Assembly: GCF_002051585.1 (NCBI RefSeq)
Contig: NZ_MZGX01000005.1
Location: 1-64,000, forward strand
Reading direction: 5' to 3'
From: Ruminiclostridium hungatei
Lineage (GTDB): Bacteria > Bacillota > Clostridia > Acetivibrionales > DSM-1351
Length of the DNA: 64,000 nt
Numbering within the stretch: the stretch's first letter is position 1; every line of letters begins with the position of its first letter. A model generated the notes under the pieces. The model saw only the letters and a program-made list of their open reading frames with translations, was not told the DNA's origin and made no database searches. Shown here in pieces: positions 11,600-20,678 of the stretch. The position numbers were made by a program, and so were the translations under genes.

Positions 11600-12205
11600 T
11601 TATAATGATTGGAAAAAACGCAAATATATGTATTTATACATGGTAGATAATGCAATATAAACCAGGATTAAAGACATTAGCTTATTGAAGAATGAAAGCC
11701 CCCTTTTGTTATGAAAAATATTGGAGAAAAACTGGCCTATAAGGGCATATAAAGCTGGTGCACCAAAAACAAGCATGGTAAAAAATATAGCCATATAAAA
11801 AATTTTAATGCCGGTGATATTCAATTGAGGAAAATAAATTGTTACAGCAGGTATTACAGCAATTATAGCCTTCGGATTGAAAAACTGCATAAGGAAGCCT
11901 TCACGTAATCCTATCTTCGTAAAAGCAGCTTTGTTTAAGTCAACCTCAGACATGAATATCTTATAAGCTAAATATAGCATATATATACCGCCAATCAAGC
12001 TGATAGGCCATAAGTCATAGGAGGTCAGCAGCAGGTTGCCAAAGTAGCCAATCAATATGTAAAGGGCAAAAATAGCTAAACTGACACCTGCATAAAAGGG
12101 TAATCCATCTTTGAACTTTCGGTTTAAACCAATATTAGCAGCGGTAATAGTTACAGGACCAGGTGTATACATAATGGTGATTGAATAAATTATCATTTGC
12201 AGCAT
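11600..12205 (-). CDS. LysE family amino-acid exporter
   Basis: A 201-residue membrane protein with about six helices and the LysE/RhtB opening MYTPGPVTITAANIGLNRKF. It also has GFLMQFFNPKAIIAVIPA, the conserved N-P-K segment. The family exports amino acids or related metabolites. ATG 12205 is chosen because AGGAGGT lies six bases upstream; the longer frame to 12232 has no such site. It is divergent from a MocR-type regulator with palindromic DNA between them, so that regulator probably controls it. Confidence 0.87.
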   Translation of the reverse strand: MLQMIIYSITIMYTPGPVTITAANIGLNRKFKDGLPFYAGVSLAIFALYILIGYFGNLLLTSYDLWPISLIGGIYMLYLAYKIFMSEVDLNKAAFTKIGLREGFLMQFFNPKAIIAVIPAVTIYFPQLNITGIKIFYMAIFFTMLVFGAPALYALIGQFFSNIFHNKRGLSFFNKLMSLILVYIALSTMYKYIYLRFFQSL

Positions 12206-12224
12206 TGTCTTACCTCCTGACTGG

Positions 12225-12315
12225 TGATACAATTGATTATAACTTATCTGTGCCGACTAATACAATTCATATATTGTATTAGTTACAAGTTTGCGAATTG
12301 TACTAGATACAATTG
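12225..12315. promoter_or_regulatory. Operator cluster between lysE-like and mocR-like genes
   Basis: A perfect 10-base inverted repeat, CTAATACAAT (12257-12266) and ATTGTATTAG (12273-12282), is flanked by further copies of TACAATT at 12227-12233 and 12308-12314 and by AATTGTA at 12296-12302. Repeated direct and inverted half sites in a divergent promoter are typical for MocR/GntR-aminotransferase regulators. Confidence 0.7.
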
Positions 12316-12346
12316 TTGGAAATATAAGATAAAAGAAGGTAATACA

Positions 12347-13762
12347 ATGAAGCTGGATCAATATGGTAACGAAATAGGCTGGATACCCGAAATAGGTACA
12401 AGTGGGGATATACCCTTATATCAAGCTCTTGTGCAAGCGATACAAGATGATATTAATAAAGGGATACTGATGCGAGGCTATAAAATGCCGCCACAACGTG
12501 TACTTGCTAACCAACTTGGCATTAATCATGGTACGGTTACAAGAGCGTATAAAATTTGTGAAGAAAAAGGTTTGGTTAAAGGTATTGTCGGCAAAGGGAC
12601 ATTTATAGCTGCAAGCCCGGGTCTACCCATATCATTGTTAACGGATCATAAAGATACTGATTTGATTAGTTTAGGCATGGCAATTCCTCTTTATGAATGC
12701 AATCCTTTTATTGAAACACTCATTAAACAAGTCCTGGATTCCATGGATTATGGATTAACCATGACTTATTGTCCGCCGGAAGGACATATTAAACATCGCT
12801 ATGTTGCAGCTAATTGGCTGATAAAGTATAAAATGAAGGTTGAGGCCGAAAACATTATCATTACCTCGGGAACACAAAATGCATTGTCTATTATTCTTAT
12901 GACACTTTTTGAAAAAGGAGATAGAATTGTTGTTGATGAATACACATATACGGGCTTGATAAGCTTAGCAGCATATATGAAGGTTATTCTGGTTCCTGTT
13001 TTTGGGGATGAAGAGGGTATGGATATTGAAGAATTAAAGTCCACCTGTAAACGGGAACAACCTAAAGGCATATATATAATGTCAGATTATCAGAATCCCA
13101 CCACAGTAACTTTGAGTGTTGAAAGAAGAAAAGCACTGGCGAAAGTTATTGAAGACAATAATTTACTGCTTATGGAAGACGCTACGTTCAGCTTTAGCCT
13201 GGAAAAGAAAATAAAGCCAATAAGCGCATATGTCCCCCAACAGAGTTTGTTTATAATGGGTACGTCAAAAGCCATAAGTCCTGCTTTTCGCATATCGTAT
13301 ATTGCTGCTCCGTCATCTCTGGTTGAAAAGTTGTCACATGGACTTAATAACATTATCTGGATGGCATCGCCATACACTTCAGAAATTGTATCACTTCTTC
13401 AATCAACCGGGTTGTATGAACGCATAGAAGAAGTAAAAATACAAATACTTAAAGTACGCAATAAGCGTTTCGATGAGATTATGACAGGATACCATGTATT
13501 ACCGGCACCAACTTCATGCTATCGATTCATTCAGCTGCCAGGCAGCTATGATGATGTTGAGTTGGAATACCTGGCATTAGAAAAAGGAGTTCAAATTTTA
13601 TCTGCCAATCGATTTTATGTGGGATCTAAACCTGAAAAACCAACGATTCGTCTGGCTGTCAGTGCGCCAAATACTCTGGAAGAACTGGAAACAGCACTAA
13701 ATATTATCAAAGAATTACTTGATAATTACAGAAAGCGAAAAAGTTTTTACCCGGTCTTGTAA
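12347..13762 (+). CDS. MocR-type regulator (GntR helix-turn-helix fused to aminotransferase domain)
   Basis: A 471-residue protein. Residues about 20-90 form a GntR winged helix ([17 protein letters not shown] ... [20 protein letters not shown]). Residues about 125-465 are a fold-type I aminotransferase domain with the PLP lysine in [17 protein letters not shown]. Such proteins use PLP and an amino compound as ligand to control neighbouring transport or vitamin B6 genes. Here the divergent LysE exporter is the obvious target. ATG 12347 has GAAGGT upstream; the frame upstream of it runs through the operators. Confidence 0.9.
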   Translation: MKLDQYGNEIGWIPEIGTSGDIPLYQALVQAIQDDINKGILMRGYKMPPQRVLANQLGINHGTVTRAYKICEEKGLVKGIVGKGTFIAASPGLPISLLTDHKDTDLISLGMAIPLYECNPFIETLIKQVLDSMDYGLTMTYCPPEGHIKHRYVAANWLIKYKMKVEAENIIITSGTQNALSIILMTLFEKGDRIVVDEYTYTGLISLAAYMKVILVPVFGDEEGMDIEELKSTCKREQPKGIYIMSDYQNPTTVTLSVERRKALAKVIEDNNLLLMEDATFSFSLEKKIKPISAYVPQQSLFIMGTSKAISPAFRISYIAAPSSLVEKLSHGLNNIIWMASPYTSEIVSLLQSTGLYERIEEVKIQILKVRNKRFDEIMTGYHVLPAPTSCYRFIQLPGSYDDVELEYLALEKGVQILSANRFYVGSKPEKPTIRLAVSAPNTLEELETALNIIKELLDNYRKRKSFYPVL

Positions 13763-13844
13763 TCTCCGGGAACTGCAAGAAGTTAATTACTTGTGTTATT
13801 TGCTGCGTGTGTGGAAATTAATTTTAATACCGGGAGGGAAAGTA

Positions 13845-14198
13845 TTGTCAAACCATAGAATCTATACAATGAGCCTTGCAAGTGTGTATCCTCTTTATAT
13901 TTCAAAGGCGGAGAAAAAAGGACGGACCAAGTCGGAAGTTGATGAAATCATATGCTGGCTGACCGGATATACCCAGGAGGAGCTGGAGGAACAATTAAAA
14001 AGACAAACAGACTTTGAGACCTTCTTTAAGTATGCTCCCCTCCCAAACCCCTCAAGAACTCTGATAAAAGGAGTTATTTGCGGTGTCAGGGTAGAAGATA
14101 TAAAAGAGCCCACCATGCAGGAAATTCGTTATTTGGATAAGCTGATTGATGAATTGGCTAAAGGAAAAGCTATGGATAAGATACTTCGAGAAAAATAA
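13845..14198 (+). CDS. DUF2200 family protein
   Basis: A 117-residue protein matching DUF2200 along its length: [53 protein letters not shown] and [20 protein letters not shown]. Function unknown. The start is TTG 13845, which gives the family's usual N terminus (SNHRIYTMS) and has GGGAGG seven bases ahead. The longer frame to 13719 overlaps the mocR gene and is not used. Confidence 0.88.
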   Translation: MSNHRIYTMSLASVYPLYISKAEKKGRTKSEVDEIICWLTGYTQEELEEQLKRQTDFETFFKYAPLPNPSRTLIKGVICGVRVEDIKEPTMQEIRYLDKLIDELAKGKAMDKILREK

Positions 14199-14299
14199 TA
14201 GCTTAGAGTTTAAATAAGGATGGTTTCCATGGAATAAATTACTTTCCGTGCCAAACCTGCCATAGCGGGCTGCTGCAGTATTTTTAGGAGTCGATGAAT

Positions 14300-15178
14300 A
14301 TGAAAAATTTAAAAGTTGCTTTATTACAGCTTTTACCTGAAGCTGCCTTGGACAGGAATCTGAAAAAAGGCTGGGATTTTTGCACAAAGGCCAAAGAAAT
14401 GGGCGCAGACCTTGCATTGTTTCCTGAAATGTGGAGCGTCGGTTACAATATACCCGAAAGCTTTGAGGAATTGCATGCAAGCGCTGTATCTGCGGACGGT
14501 GAATTCGTCAGTTCCTTCGGCAGGCTGGCGAAGACCCTTGATATGGCCATAGGCATAACTTTTCTTGAAAAGTATGAACCGTTGCCCAGAAATACCCTCT
14601 GTTTGTTTGACCGCTTCGGAAACAAGGTGCTTACATATGCAAAGGTACATACCTGCGATTTCAGTGATGAGTGCCGGCTGACAGCAGGCGAGGATTTTTA
14701 TGTTGCCGATTTAAATACTGCCCGGGGAGACATAAAAATTGGCGCAATGATTTGCTATGACCGGGAATTTCCGGAAAGTGCGAGGATTCTCATGTTGAAA
14801 GGCGCCGAGCTTATTTTGGTGCCCAACGCCTGCCCTTTGGAAATAAACCGCATTTCGCAGTTGCGGGCCAGAGCCTTTGAAAATATGGTTGGTATTGCTA
14901 CAGTCAATTATCCCATGGGTCAGCCTGACTGCAACGGCCATTCTGCAGCGTTTGACGGGATTGCGTACAGACCTTCGGAACCTGGCTCCAGAGACACCCT
15001 TATTATTGAAGCCGGGGAGAGAGAGGGAGTTTATATAGCCGACTTTCCTATTGATGAAATCAGAGCGTACAGAAGGCTGGAAGTGCACGGAAACGCATAC
15101 CGCCATCCCCGGAAATACAGCCTGATAGTTTCAGAAACCATTGAAGAACCGTTCATCAGGAAGAATTACAGGAAGTAG
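14300..15178 (+). CDS. Carbon-nitrogen hydrolase (nitrilase family amidase)
   Basis: A 292-residue cytosolic enzyme with the catalytic triad of the nitrilase superfamily: Glu43 (FPEMW), Lys115 (YAKVHTCDF) and Cys152 (MICYDREFPE). It hydrolyses a C-N bond in an amide or carbamoyl compound. The substrate could be an omega-amidated dicarboxylate, N-carbamoylputrescine or similar, and cannot be fixed from sequence. ATG 14300 is nine bases past AGGAG; ATG 14294 is only three bases past it. It stands alone, followed by a strong terminator. Confidence 0.9.
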   Translation: MKNLKVALLQLLPEAALDRNLKKGWDFCTKAKEMGADLALFPEMWSVGYNIPESFEELHASAVSADGEFVSSFGRLAKTLDMAIGITFLEKYEPLPRNTLCLFDRFGNKVLTYAKVHTCDFSDECRLTAGEDFYVADLNTARGDIKIGAMICYDREFPESARILMLKGAELILVPNACPLEINRISQLRARAFENMVGIATVNYPMGQPDCNGHSAAFDGIAYRPSEPGSRDTLIIEAGEREGVYIADFPIDEIRAYRRLEVHGNAYRHPRKYSLIVSETIEEPFIRKNYRK

Positions 15179-15248
15179 TAAAGGGTATTTGCTTTTTTGC
15201 AAATCAAAGAATGTATGGAGATTAAATAAAAAAGATAAGGCAATGTAG

Positions 15249-15292
15249 TCAGAAAAGCCCATAGCTCCCGTAGCTATGGGCTTTTCTGACGA
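15249..15292 (+). terminator. Strong intrinsic terminator
   Basis: An 18-base perfect stem, TCAGAAAAGCCCATAGCT paired with AGCTATGGGCTTTTCTGA, and a five-base loop. The T-rich end of the right arm is CTTTTCT. Confidence 0.85.
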
Positions 15293-15507
15293 ATATCCAC
15301 GTTCTGCGGAATACTTTAGGTTTGTCCCCTGACAAAGTATTATATTTTTCATAAAAGCTTAATTCACGAGAAAATTTTTAATGGATAATTTTAAAATTAA
15401 TGACAAATATAGTATAATTAAATAAGTAATTGTAAGTATATTTGCTTTGAACCAATAAAAACAAAACTTTCACACTCTCTTTTTATCGTTAAATAAAACG
15501 ACAATTC

Positions 15508-15670
15508 ATAAAGTCAATTACGGTTGAAACCTTTGCTTTCCAGACCAATATGTGCTTTTAAGCATTTTATTTCACGGTTTCAACGGTTTGGGTTTTAAAG
15601 AGCCTGTACTTCAGGAGGCTTTGGCCTCAAGCCCAAACCAGCGGTTTCCAGCCGATAGCAATTGACTTTT
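15508..15670 (+). repeat. Repeat family R1, copy A (cloverleaf element)
   Basis: A copy of a 163-base intergenic element also present at 58650. The ends are AAAGTCAATT and AATTGACTTT. Inside are stems GTTGAAACC/GGTTTCAAC and GGTTTGGG/CCCAAACC and a CGG/CCG hairpin. The order is outer stem, arm 1, arm 2, arm 3, like a four-way junction. Several inner pairs are weaker than in copy C, so this copy looks older or decayed. The surrounding 15300-15930 holds no other gene. Confidence 0.85.
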
Positions 15671-15935
15671 CATACATGCAATAAAAACGAAACCGTTAAT
15701 AATCAAGCAGAAAAAATAGATTTATGAAGCTGCCGCACATAAACATAAAGCTGTAATAAATCCGGCAGCGTGACCTGTGTTTCAAAAATGAGAAGCAAAA
15801 GATTGGGATATTGCCGGTTTCCCAAGTCCTTTGCGTAATCTCAGCTTTGAATATAAAGAAAAATTAACTGGAATGGAGGTGGATGTATGAAAGGTACTTA
15901 ACTTAACCGTCTTTCTATTTATAACGGAGCGCAGA

Positions 15936-16133
15936 GATGACCCTATCGTATTCATAGACGATAACGGACAGGCACAGCTATATTGGAAATTCCAACCTTG
16001 ACAGTATAATGTGACCTTGATGGCAGCTTCAGCTAGATTTAATTGACCTATTCACTGATGAAACAATAGATGCAACTGATTTTGCAGTTATGAAGCAATA
16101 TTTGCCTGGGAAGATAAGTGATTTTCCCTGCTG
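15936..16133 (+). pseudogene. Relic of a GH43-dockerin cellulosomal enzyme
   Basis: The frame at 15936 reads DDPIVFIDDNGQAQLYW, the metal-site and catalytic-Asp region typical of GH43 arabinofuranosidase/xylosidase enzymes. Stops and a large deletion follow. In the same reading direction, 16045-16133 then reads DLFTDETIDATDFAVMKQYL, the first repeat of a type I dockerin, ending in TGA. These fragments sit just ahead of the xylanase gene. A wrecked dockerin enzyme is the simplest reading. Confidence 0.7.
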
Positions 16134-16248
16134 ATGTGTAATTCAGCTACAGATGGAGAAGGGATACAGGATAAGGAATCAAGCACCTGTTAGCCGGCGC
16201 AGATACGGTATCTGCACAGCAACTATATTAAAAAAGGAGAGTTGATTT

Positions 16249-17523
16249 ATGAGAAAGAAAAGTTTTAAAGCCTTATCGGCGGCGCTTGTTGTCTTTATGA
16301 CAGCGCTTGTGATTTGCTCGGCAACGGTTAATGCCGCTACTCCAACGGGTAAAAGGTTAAAGGATATTCAAAGCAGAGTTCTGATAGGAACCGAATTCCC
16401 CAGTGGTTTTACCACAATGTCTGATTCTTCCGCATTTCTCAGCACTGCCACTCCAGAGTTTAATCTGGTAACTGCTGAAAATTGTATGAAATGGGATGCA
16501 ACAGAGTCCTCCCAAAATAATTTTAACTTTGCTGAAGGAGATAAGCTTGTTAATTGGGCTCAAACCAATAATTATACGGTTCACGGACATACGCTGGTCT
16601 GGCACAATCAGACTCCAGGCTGGGTACAGAATCTCAGTGCCAGCGCTATGCAGTCTGCCATGTACAATCATATCGACAAGGTAATGGCCCACTATAAAGG
16701 CAAGATTCCAATCTGGGACGTAGTTAACGAAGCCTTTGAGGACGATGGAAACTACAGGAATTCCTTCTGGTACAGAACCCTGGGTAAAAGCTATATTGAA
16801 AATGCATTTATCCGGGCTCGTGCTGCCGACCCCAGTGTAAAGCTGATATACAACGACTACAATCTTGAGTATACCGGCAATAAGTCCAACGCTGCCTATA
16901 ATATGCTCAAAGATTTTAAAAGCCGCAATATACCTGTGGACGGAATCGGCTTTCAGATGCACCTGGATATACAATACTCAATTGACTATAATGACTTTGC
17001 CAGGAATTTACAGCGTTTTGCAGATTTAGGACTTGAAATATATATAACCGAGATGGATGTACGTGTATCCAGCAATCCCACAGCGGCGGAACTGCAAACT
17101 CAAGCCGGCTACTACAAGAATATCATCGAGAAGTGTATGGCACAGCCGGCAGTGAAGGCCATCCAGGTATGGGGCTTCACCGACAAATATTCCTGGGTGC
17201 CCAATACGTTCCCCGGCAGAGGTGCGGCTTTGCTGTTTGACTCCAACTATAATCCTAAACCGTCTTATTATGCAATGCAGGCCGCTTTGGGCTCTTCAAC
17301 CCCCACAATAGTATATGGTGACGTTGACGGCAGCGGCAGTGTGGATGCTGTAGATTATTCACTCATGAAGCAATACCTGCTGGGGTCAATAACCAAATTC
17401 CCGGCTGAAAACGGTATGGCAGCCGCAGATCTTAATGCCAGCGGAACAGTAGATGCTTTGGACTTTGCCATCATGAAGCAATATCTGCTTGGAATTATAC
17501 CCAAGTTACCTGTCGGTGTGTGA
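16249..17523 (+). CDS. Cellulosomal endo-1,4-beta-xylanase, GH10 plus type I dockerin
   Basis: A 424-residue secreted enzyme with a signal peptide ending near Ala29/Ala30. The GH10 barrel covers about 35-348, with acid/base Glu161 (WDVVNEAFED) and nucleophile Glu268 (ITEMDVR), plus HGHTLVWHNQTP and VWGFTDKYSW. Residues 357-424 form a type I dockerin with two calcium-binding repeats (GDVDGSGSVDAVDYSLMKQY and DLNASGTVDALDFAIMKQY) for binding cohesins of the scaffoldin. It cuts xylan backbones outside the cell as part of the cellulosome. It is monocistronic, with AAGGAG upstream of the ATG and a terminator after it. Confidence 0.97.
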   Translation: MRKKSFKALSAALVVFMTALVICSATVNAATPTGKRLKDIQSRVLIGTEFPSGFTTMSDSSAFLSTATPEFNLVTAENCMKWDATESSQNNFNFAEGDKLVNWAQTNNYTVHGHTLVWHNQTPGWVQNLSASAMQSAMYNHIDKVMAHYKGKIPIWDVVNEAFEDDGNYRNSFWYRTLGKSYIENAFIRARAADPSVKLIYNDYNLEYTGNKSNAAYNMLKDFKSRNIPVDGIGFQMHLDIQYSIDYNDFARNLQRFADLGLEIYITEMDVRVSSNPTAAELQTQAGYYKNIIEKCMAQPAVKAIQVWGFTDKYSWVPNTFPGRGAALLFDSNYNPKPSYYAMQAALGSSTPTIVYGDVDGSGSVDAVDYSLMKQYLLGSITKFPAENGMAAADLNASGTVDALDFAIMKQYLLGIIPKLPVGV

Positions 17524-17570
17524 TAAAGTTAATAAAAGCTGAAACATAAAATTCCCGCTGATTTTTGTCA

Positions 17571-17613
17571 AAAAAGGTGGCCGGCAGTGTATTCGCTGCT
17601 GGCCACCTTTTGG
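17571..17613 (+). terminator. Intrinsic terminator after the xylanase
   Basis: A 16-base stem, AAAAGGTGGCCGGCAG paired with CTGCTGGCCACCTTTT (one G-T pair), with an eight-base loop. Confidence 0.88.
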
Positions 17614-17664
17614 GTTTACCGACATGATTTTTATAATCTAGGGTAAGACGCAGTTGTTTCTTCC

Positions 17665-17721
17665 TTGACAAAGTAAAAAAAACAAATTAAAATAACATAT
17701 GTTATATAACGTATGTTATTT
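17665..17721 (+). promoter_or_regulatory. Promoter and palindromic operator of the TetR operon
   Basis: TTGACA at 17665-17670, a 17-base spacer and TAAAAT at 17688-17693. Overlapping the -10 is an 11-base inverted repeat, AAAATAACATA (17690-17700) and TATGTTATTTT (17711-17721). Binding there would block transcription of the regulator's own operon. Confidence 0.8.
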
Positions 17722-17738
17722 TAAGGAGAAGTTTCACT

Positions 17739-18314
17739 ATGCCGCCCAAAATAAAAATTTTTAAAGAAAACATAATAGAGGCAGCATTTACCTTGACCAG
17801 GGAAAGAGGTTGGGAATATATAAATGCCCGCAGTCTGGCTCTTCAACTCGCCTGTTCTACCCAGCCCATATTCCGTGTTTACAAGGATATGGCAGAATTG
17901 AAAAGGGATTTATTCTCTTATGCCGAAGGCTTCTATAACGAGTATATCCAAGGCCGGATTAATCCGGACAATATTTTTTTAAGCATTGGTATGGCCTACA
18001 TAAGCTTTGCCAAAGAGGAACCTAACCTGTTCAGGATGATTTTCATGAATAATCATTTTAAGGTCAATAACTTTATAGAAATGACGGATGGGGATGAGAA
18101 TGCCATGATTGCTGCAGGAATTGCGGCAGCAAACAACATAGGGATAGAGGATGCCAGGCTGCTCTATGCAGAGACCTGGTTATTCACCCATGGTATCGCT
18201 TCTATGCTGGTGACAAATAGCTGCGCTTTTCAGGAAAAAGAGACGGAACAAATGCTCCGCAATGCATTTACCGGGTTCTTAAGACAAATAAGGGAGGCAA
18301 GAGGAAATGGATAA
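17739..18314 (+). CDS. TetR-family transcriptional regulator
   Basis: A 191-residue protein. The N-terminal 60 residues form the TetR helix-turn-helix (IIEAAFTLTRERGWEYINAR ... ACSTQPIFRVYKDMAELK). The remaining helical domain would bind an unknown ligand. A palindrome covers its promoter, so it is probably self-repressing. It overlaps the next gene by eight bases, so both are on one transcript. Confidence 0.88.
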   Translation: MPPKIKIFKENIIEAAFTLTRERGWEYINARSLALQLACSTQPIFRVYKDMAELKRDLFSYAEGFYNEYIQGRINPDNIFLSIGMAYISFAKEEPNLFRMIFMNNHFKVNNFIEMTDGDENAMIAAGIAAANNIGIEDARLLYAETWLFTHGIASMLVTNSCAFQEKETEQMLRNAFTGFLRQIREARGNG

Positions 18315-18933
18315 TAAGAAAAATATCATCCGATTAAGTGCGGTTATTATAATATGTTTGTCCTGTCTGATCCGGGTTCCCGCCATAGCCATGATTATAG
18401 CGATTCCATTCTGGATTGTTGAAAAAAGAAAAAGCCGTAAGAAGCAGGAGAATATAGAAATTGCACCTCAAAGTATTCTGGAGGGTTTCAAAAAAGCAGG
18501 CTGGCTGATCTTATTGCCTGTGGTGAGCGGAGTGACGGCAGTGCTTCTTTCAAAGCTCATCATGCCTGATTTTTACATACATGTTTTAGAGCGCACCAAA
18601 CCCATACTGGTTTTTGATAAGCTTCCTGTGTTGATTATACAACTGCTTATTTTAGCATTTGCGGAAGAAGTGGTTTTCCGTGGCTTCCTTCAAGCCCAGA
18701 TGAGTACCAGGATAAAGCCGGCTTATGCCATTGCCGTCACCTCATTCTTTTTTTCCATCGCCCATTATTCTTCCGGTGCAATTAATATTGTGCTCTACGA
18801 TTTGTTTTTCATTTTTGTAGACAGCATATTGTACGGTATTATATTTGAGAGGACAAAAAGTGTCTATGCCTGCTGGAGCTCACATTTTCTGGCTAATGCG
18901 GTGGGGGTGGGGATTGTCTTATTTTTAGTCTGA
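18307..18933 (+). CDS. CPBP-family intramembrane metalloprotease
   Basis: A 208-residue membrane protein with several hydrophobic helices and the CPBP/Rce1 motifs EEVVFRGFLQ (motif 1, the glutamate pair and arginine), FSIAHYSSG (motif 2) and HFLANAVG (motif 3). The family includes type II CAAX prenyl endopeptidase relatives and bacteriocin-immunity proteins. It follows the TetR gene with an eight-base overlap, so its expression is probably set by that repressor. The actual substrate is unknown. Confidence 0.88.
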   Translation: MDNKKNIIRLSAVIIICLSCLIRVPAIAMIIAIPFWIVEKRKSRKKQENIEIAPQSILEGFKKAGWLILLPVVSGVTAVLLSKLIMPDFYIHVLERTKPILVFDKLPVLIIQLLILAFAEEVVFRGFLQAQMSTRIKPAYAIAVTSFFFSIAHYSSGAINIVLYDLFFIFVDSILYGIIFERTKSVYACWSSHFLANAVGVGIVLFLV

Positions 18934-18961
18934 TAAATAAGATTTTGAGCGGAGGGTTTTT

Positions 18962-19774
18962 ATGCTGATTGATATTCACGCCCATGCAGCAGGAAATTAC
19001 GGCACAGTAGATTCAATAAAAATTATGTCCCGGAAGTACAATATTGAGAAAATCGTTTTATGTACGAGCCCCAAGAATATGCAAAAGCTTAAGGCGCCGC
19101 CGGGCATGCCTTTTAAACAGAAGCCCGACAGCATTTATATGATGAACAGGATGAACCGGCTGGCTTATAACCATTTTTTCAAAGGTAACGGAGATGGCAA
19201 TCAATTTGTCTGTGAATTGAAGAACCAGCTACCCGGGCTGATTATCCAGTTTCTTTGGGTAAACCCGCTGGATACCGGACACATGAATAGTCTGGAAACC
19301 AGTATTCGTACATATCGGCCAAAGGGAATAAAACTACATCAGGCATGGAATCCGTTTAAGATAGACGGCAGAGAATTTAAAAATCTGGTGGACATTGCCT
19401 CTTCAAACAAATTGCCGGTTTTCATTCACTTATATTCCAAAAAGGAGGTCCTGAAGCTGCTGCGCTTTATAAGGGAGAACCAAAGCGCCGTATTTATCAT
19501 CGGGCATTTGACCGGTACGGACCTCTTCTGTGAAAGTGGCGTAAACCTGAAAAACGTCTATTTTGATACTTCAAGCTCCGGAAGAATCCAGGGCAGTGAT
19601 ATTAAGCACGCAATTGACGCTTTCGGCTATGAACATATTGTTTTTGGTACAGATACGCCTTATGCGGGCATTGATGAACAGCTTGACAGGCTTGAACGTC
19701 TGAAGCTGTCTGATAATGCAAAAGAGCACATTTATAGTCTGAATGCGAGAAACATTTTAAAGTTGCAGGATTAG
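18962..19774 (+). CDS. Amidohydrolase-family metal-dependent hydrolase
   Basis: A 270-residue TIM-barrel protein with the metal-site signature near its start, IDIHAHA, later His residues in VFIHLYSKK and FIIGHLTGTD, and the terminal Asp in VFGTDTPYAG. This pattern fits the TatD/amidohydrolase-2 group (decarboxylases, lactonases, hydrolases). GGAGG precedes the ATG. It is 28 bases after the CPBP gene, so it probably belongs to the TetR operon. It ends tail-to-tail with the allulose epimerase gene, sharing four bases across the two stop codons. Confidence 0.82.
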   Translation: MLIDIHAHAAGNYGTVDSIKIMSRKYNIEKIVLCTSPKNMQKLKAPPGMPFKQKPDSIYMMNRMNRLAYNHFFKGNGDGNQFVCELKNQLPGLIIQFLWVNPLDTGHMNSLETSIRTYRPKGIKLHQAWNPFKIDGREFKNLVDIASSNKLPVFIHLYSKKEVLKLLRFIRENQSAVFIIGHLTGTDLFCESGVNLKNVYFDTSSSGRIQGSDIKHAIDAFGYEHIVFGTDTPYAGIDEQLDRLERLKLSDNAKEHIYSLNARNILKLQD

Positions 19775-20652
19775 TATGTCTGGCGGTTCCCCAGCATATA
19801 TCTGGAAAAGTCAAGTGCGGCCTGTGCTTCCCTGTCCAGCTTTCCCTCATCTGCACCGTTGCTGATATCACGCCAGACCTTAATATTCGATCCGACAGTT
19901 CCGCCCATTCTGACGAAGGGTTCCATAACAACGCTGCCGGTATAAGCTATATCGGCCAGGGCCTCACCAATTTCGTTCCATGGGACTCTTCCCCTGCCGG
20001 GAACTTTCCGGTTACATTCGCCGGTGTGCAAATGTCCCAGGTAAGGGCCTGCAGTCCTGATTGCGCCTCCCATGCTATCTTCCTCGATATTCATATGGAA
20101 GGTATCAAGCATTACCCTCACATTGCCATGCCCAACCTGTTTTACAAAATCTACTCCCTCTTGTGCAGTGTTAATCAAATAATTTTCAAATCTGTTAAGA
20201 ACCTCAAGGCAGAAATTCACTCCACAAGCCTCAGCCACTTTGGCTACCTCACGAACACCTTCAACACTGCGTTCCCAATCTCCTTTTTTGTCAATGGCTT
20301 TTGTATAATCCACCGGCCAATAGGAATATAAAGCCCCGCCTATCAAAGGCACATCCAGCTTGTAAAGACGCTGGAGCAAATCGGTATAAAAGGCCAGGGC
20401 ATTTTTGCGAATTTCAGGATCGGCAGAAGACAGGTTTTGCCCTGCACCGGGCCCATGCCCCACTGTAAGAGTAATTCCATTGCCTCTGGCACATGCTCTC
20501 AGTTCATTAATCTGATTGTCACTATAAAAAGGTATAGGTGAAGCTGCTATTTCCAGGATATCAAAACCAAGTTTTGCAACCTTTTCGATATAGTATTTAT
20601 AGTCAGCTTCCCATTCTTGCTCCCAATATGCATAATAGATACCGTATTTCAT
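19771..20652 (-). CDS. D-psicose (D-allulose) 3-epimerase
   Basis: A 293-residue enzyme interconverting D-fructose and D-allulose (and related ketoses) by C-3 epimerisation in the cytosol. The start MKYGIYYAYWEQEW and the length agree with my memory of the R. cellulolyticum D-psicose 3-epimerase. The four manganese/cobalt ligands and catalytic glutamates are in place: Glu150 (FCLEVLNRFE), Asp183 (MLDTFHMN), His209 (GHLHTGE) and Glu244 (VVMEPFVRMG). AGGAGG precedes ATG 20652. It is the last gene of a three-gene operon with two FAD oxidoreductases, so it probably handles a ketose produced or used by them. Confidence 0.94.
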   Translation of the reverse strand: MKYGIYYAYWEQEWEADYKYYIEKVAKLGFDILEIAASPIPFYSDNQINELRACARGNGITLTVGHGPGAGQNLSSADPEIRKNALAFYTDLLQRLYKLDVPLIGGALYSYWPVDYTKAIDKKGDWERSVEGVREVAKVAEACGVNFCLEVLNRFENYLINTAQEGVDFVKQVGHGNVRVMLDTFHMNIEEDSMGGAIRTAGPYLGHLHTGECNRKVPGRGRVPWNEIGEALADIAYTGSVVMEPFVRMGGTVGSNIKVWRDISNGADEGKLDREAQAALDFSRYMLGNRQTY

Positions 20653-20678
20653 GTTGCTCCTCCTTAAAGGCAAAGGTT

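Noticed and set aside
15400-15420. TATAAT at 15413 as a gene promoter
   Set aside because: No acceptable -35 at 16-18 bases and no intact gene until 16249.
15508-15670. R1 as a group II intron or known riboswitch
   Set aside because: Too short for an intron, no reverse transcriptase, and no match to riboswitch cores I know (c-di-GMP, SAM, lysine, cobalamin, purine).
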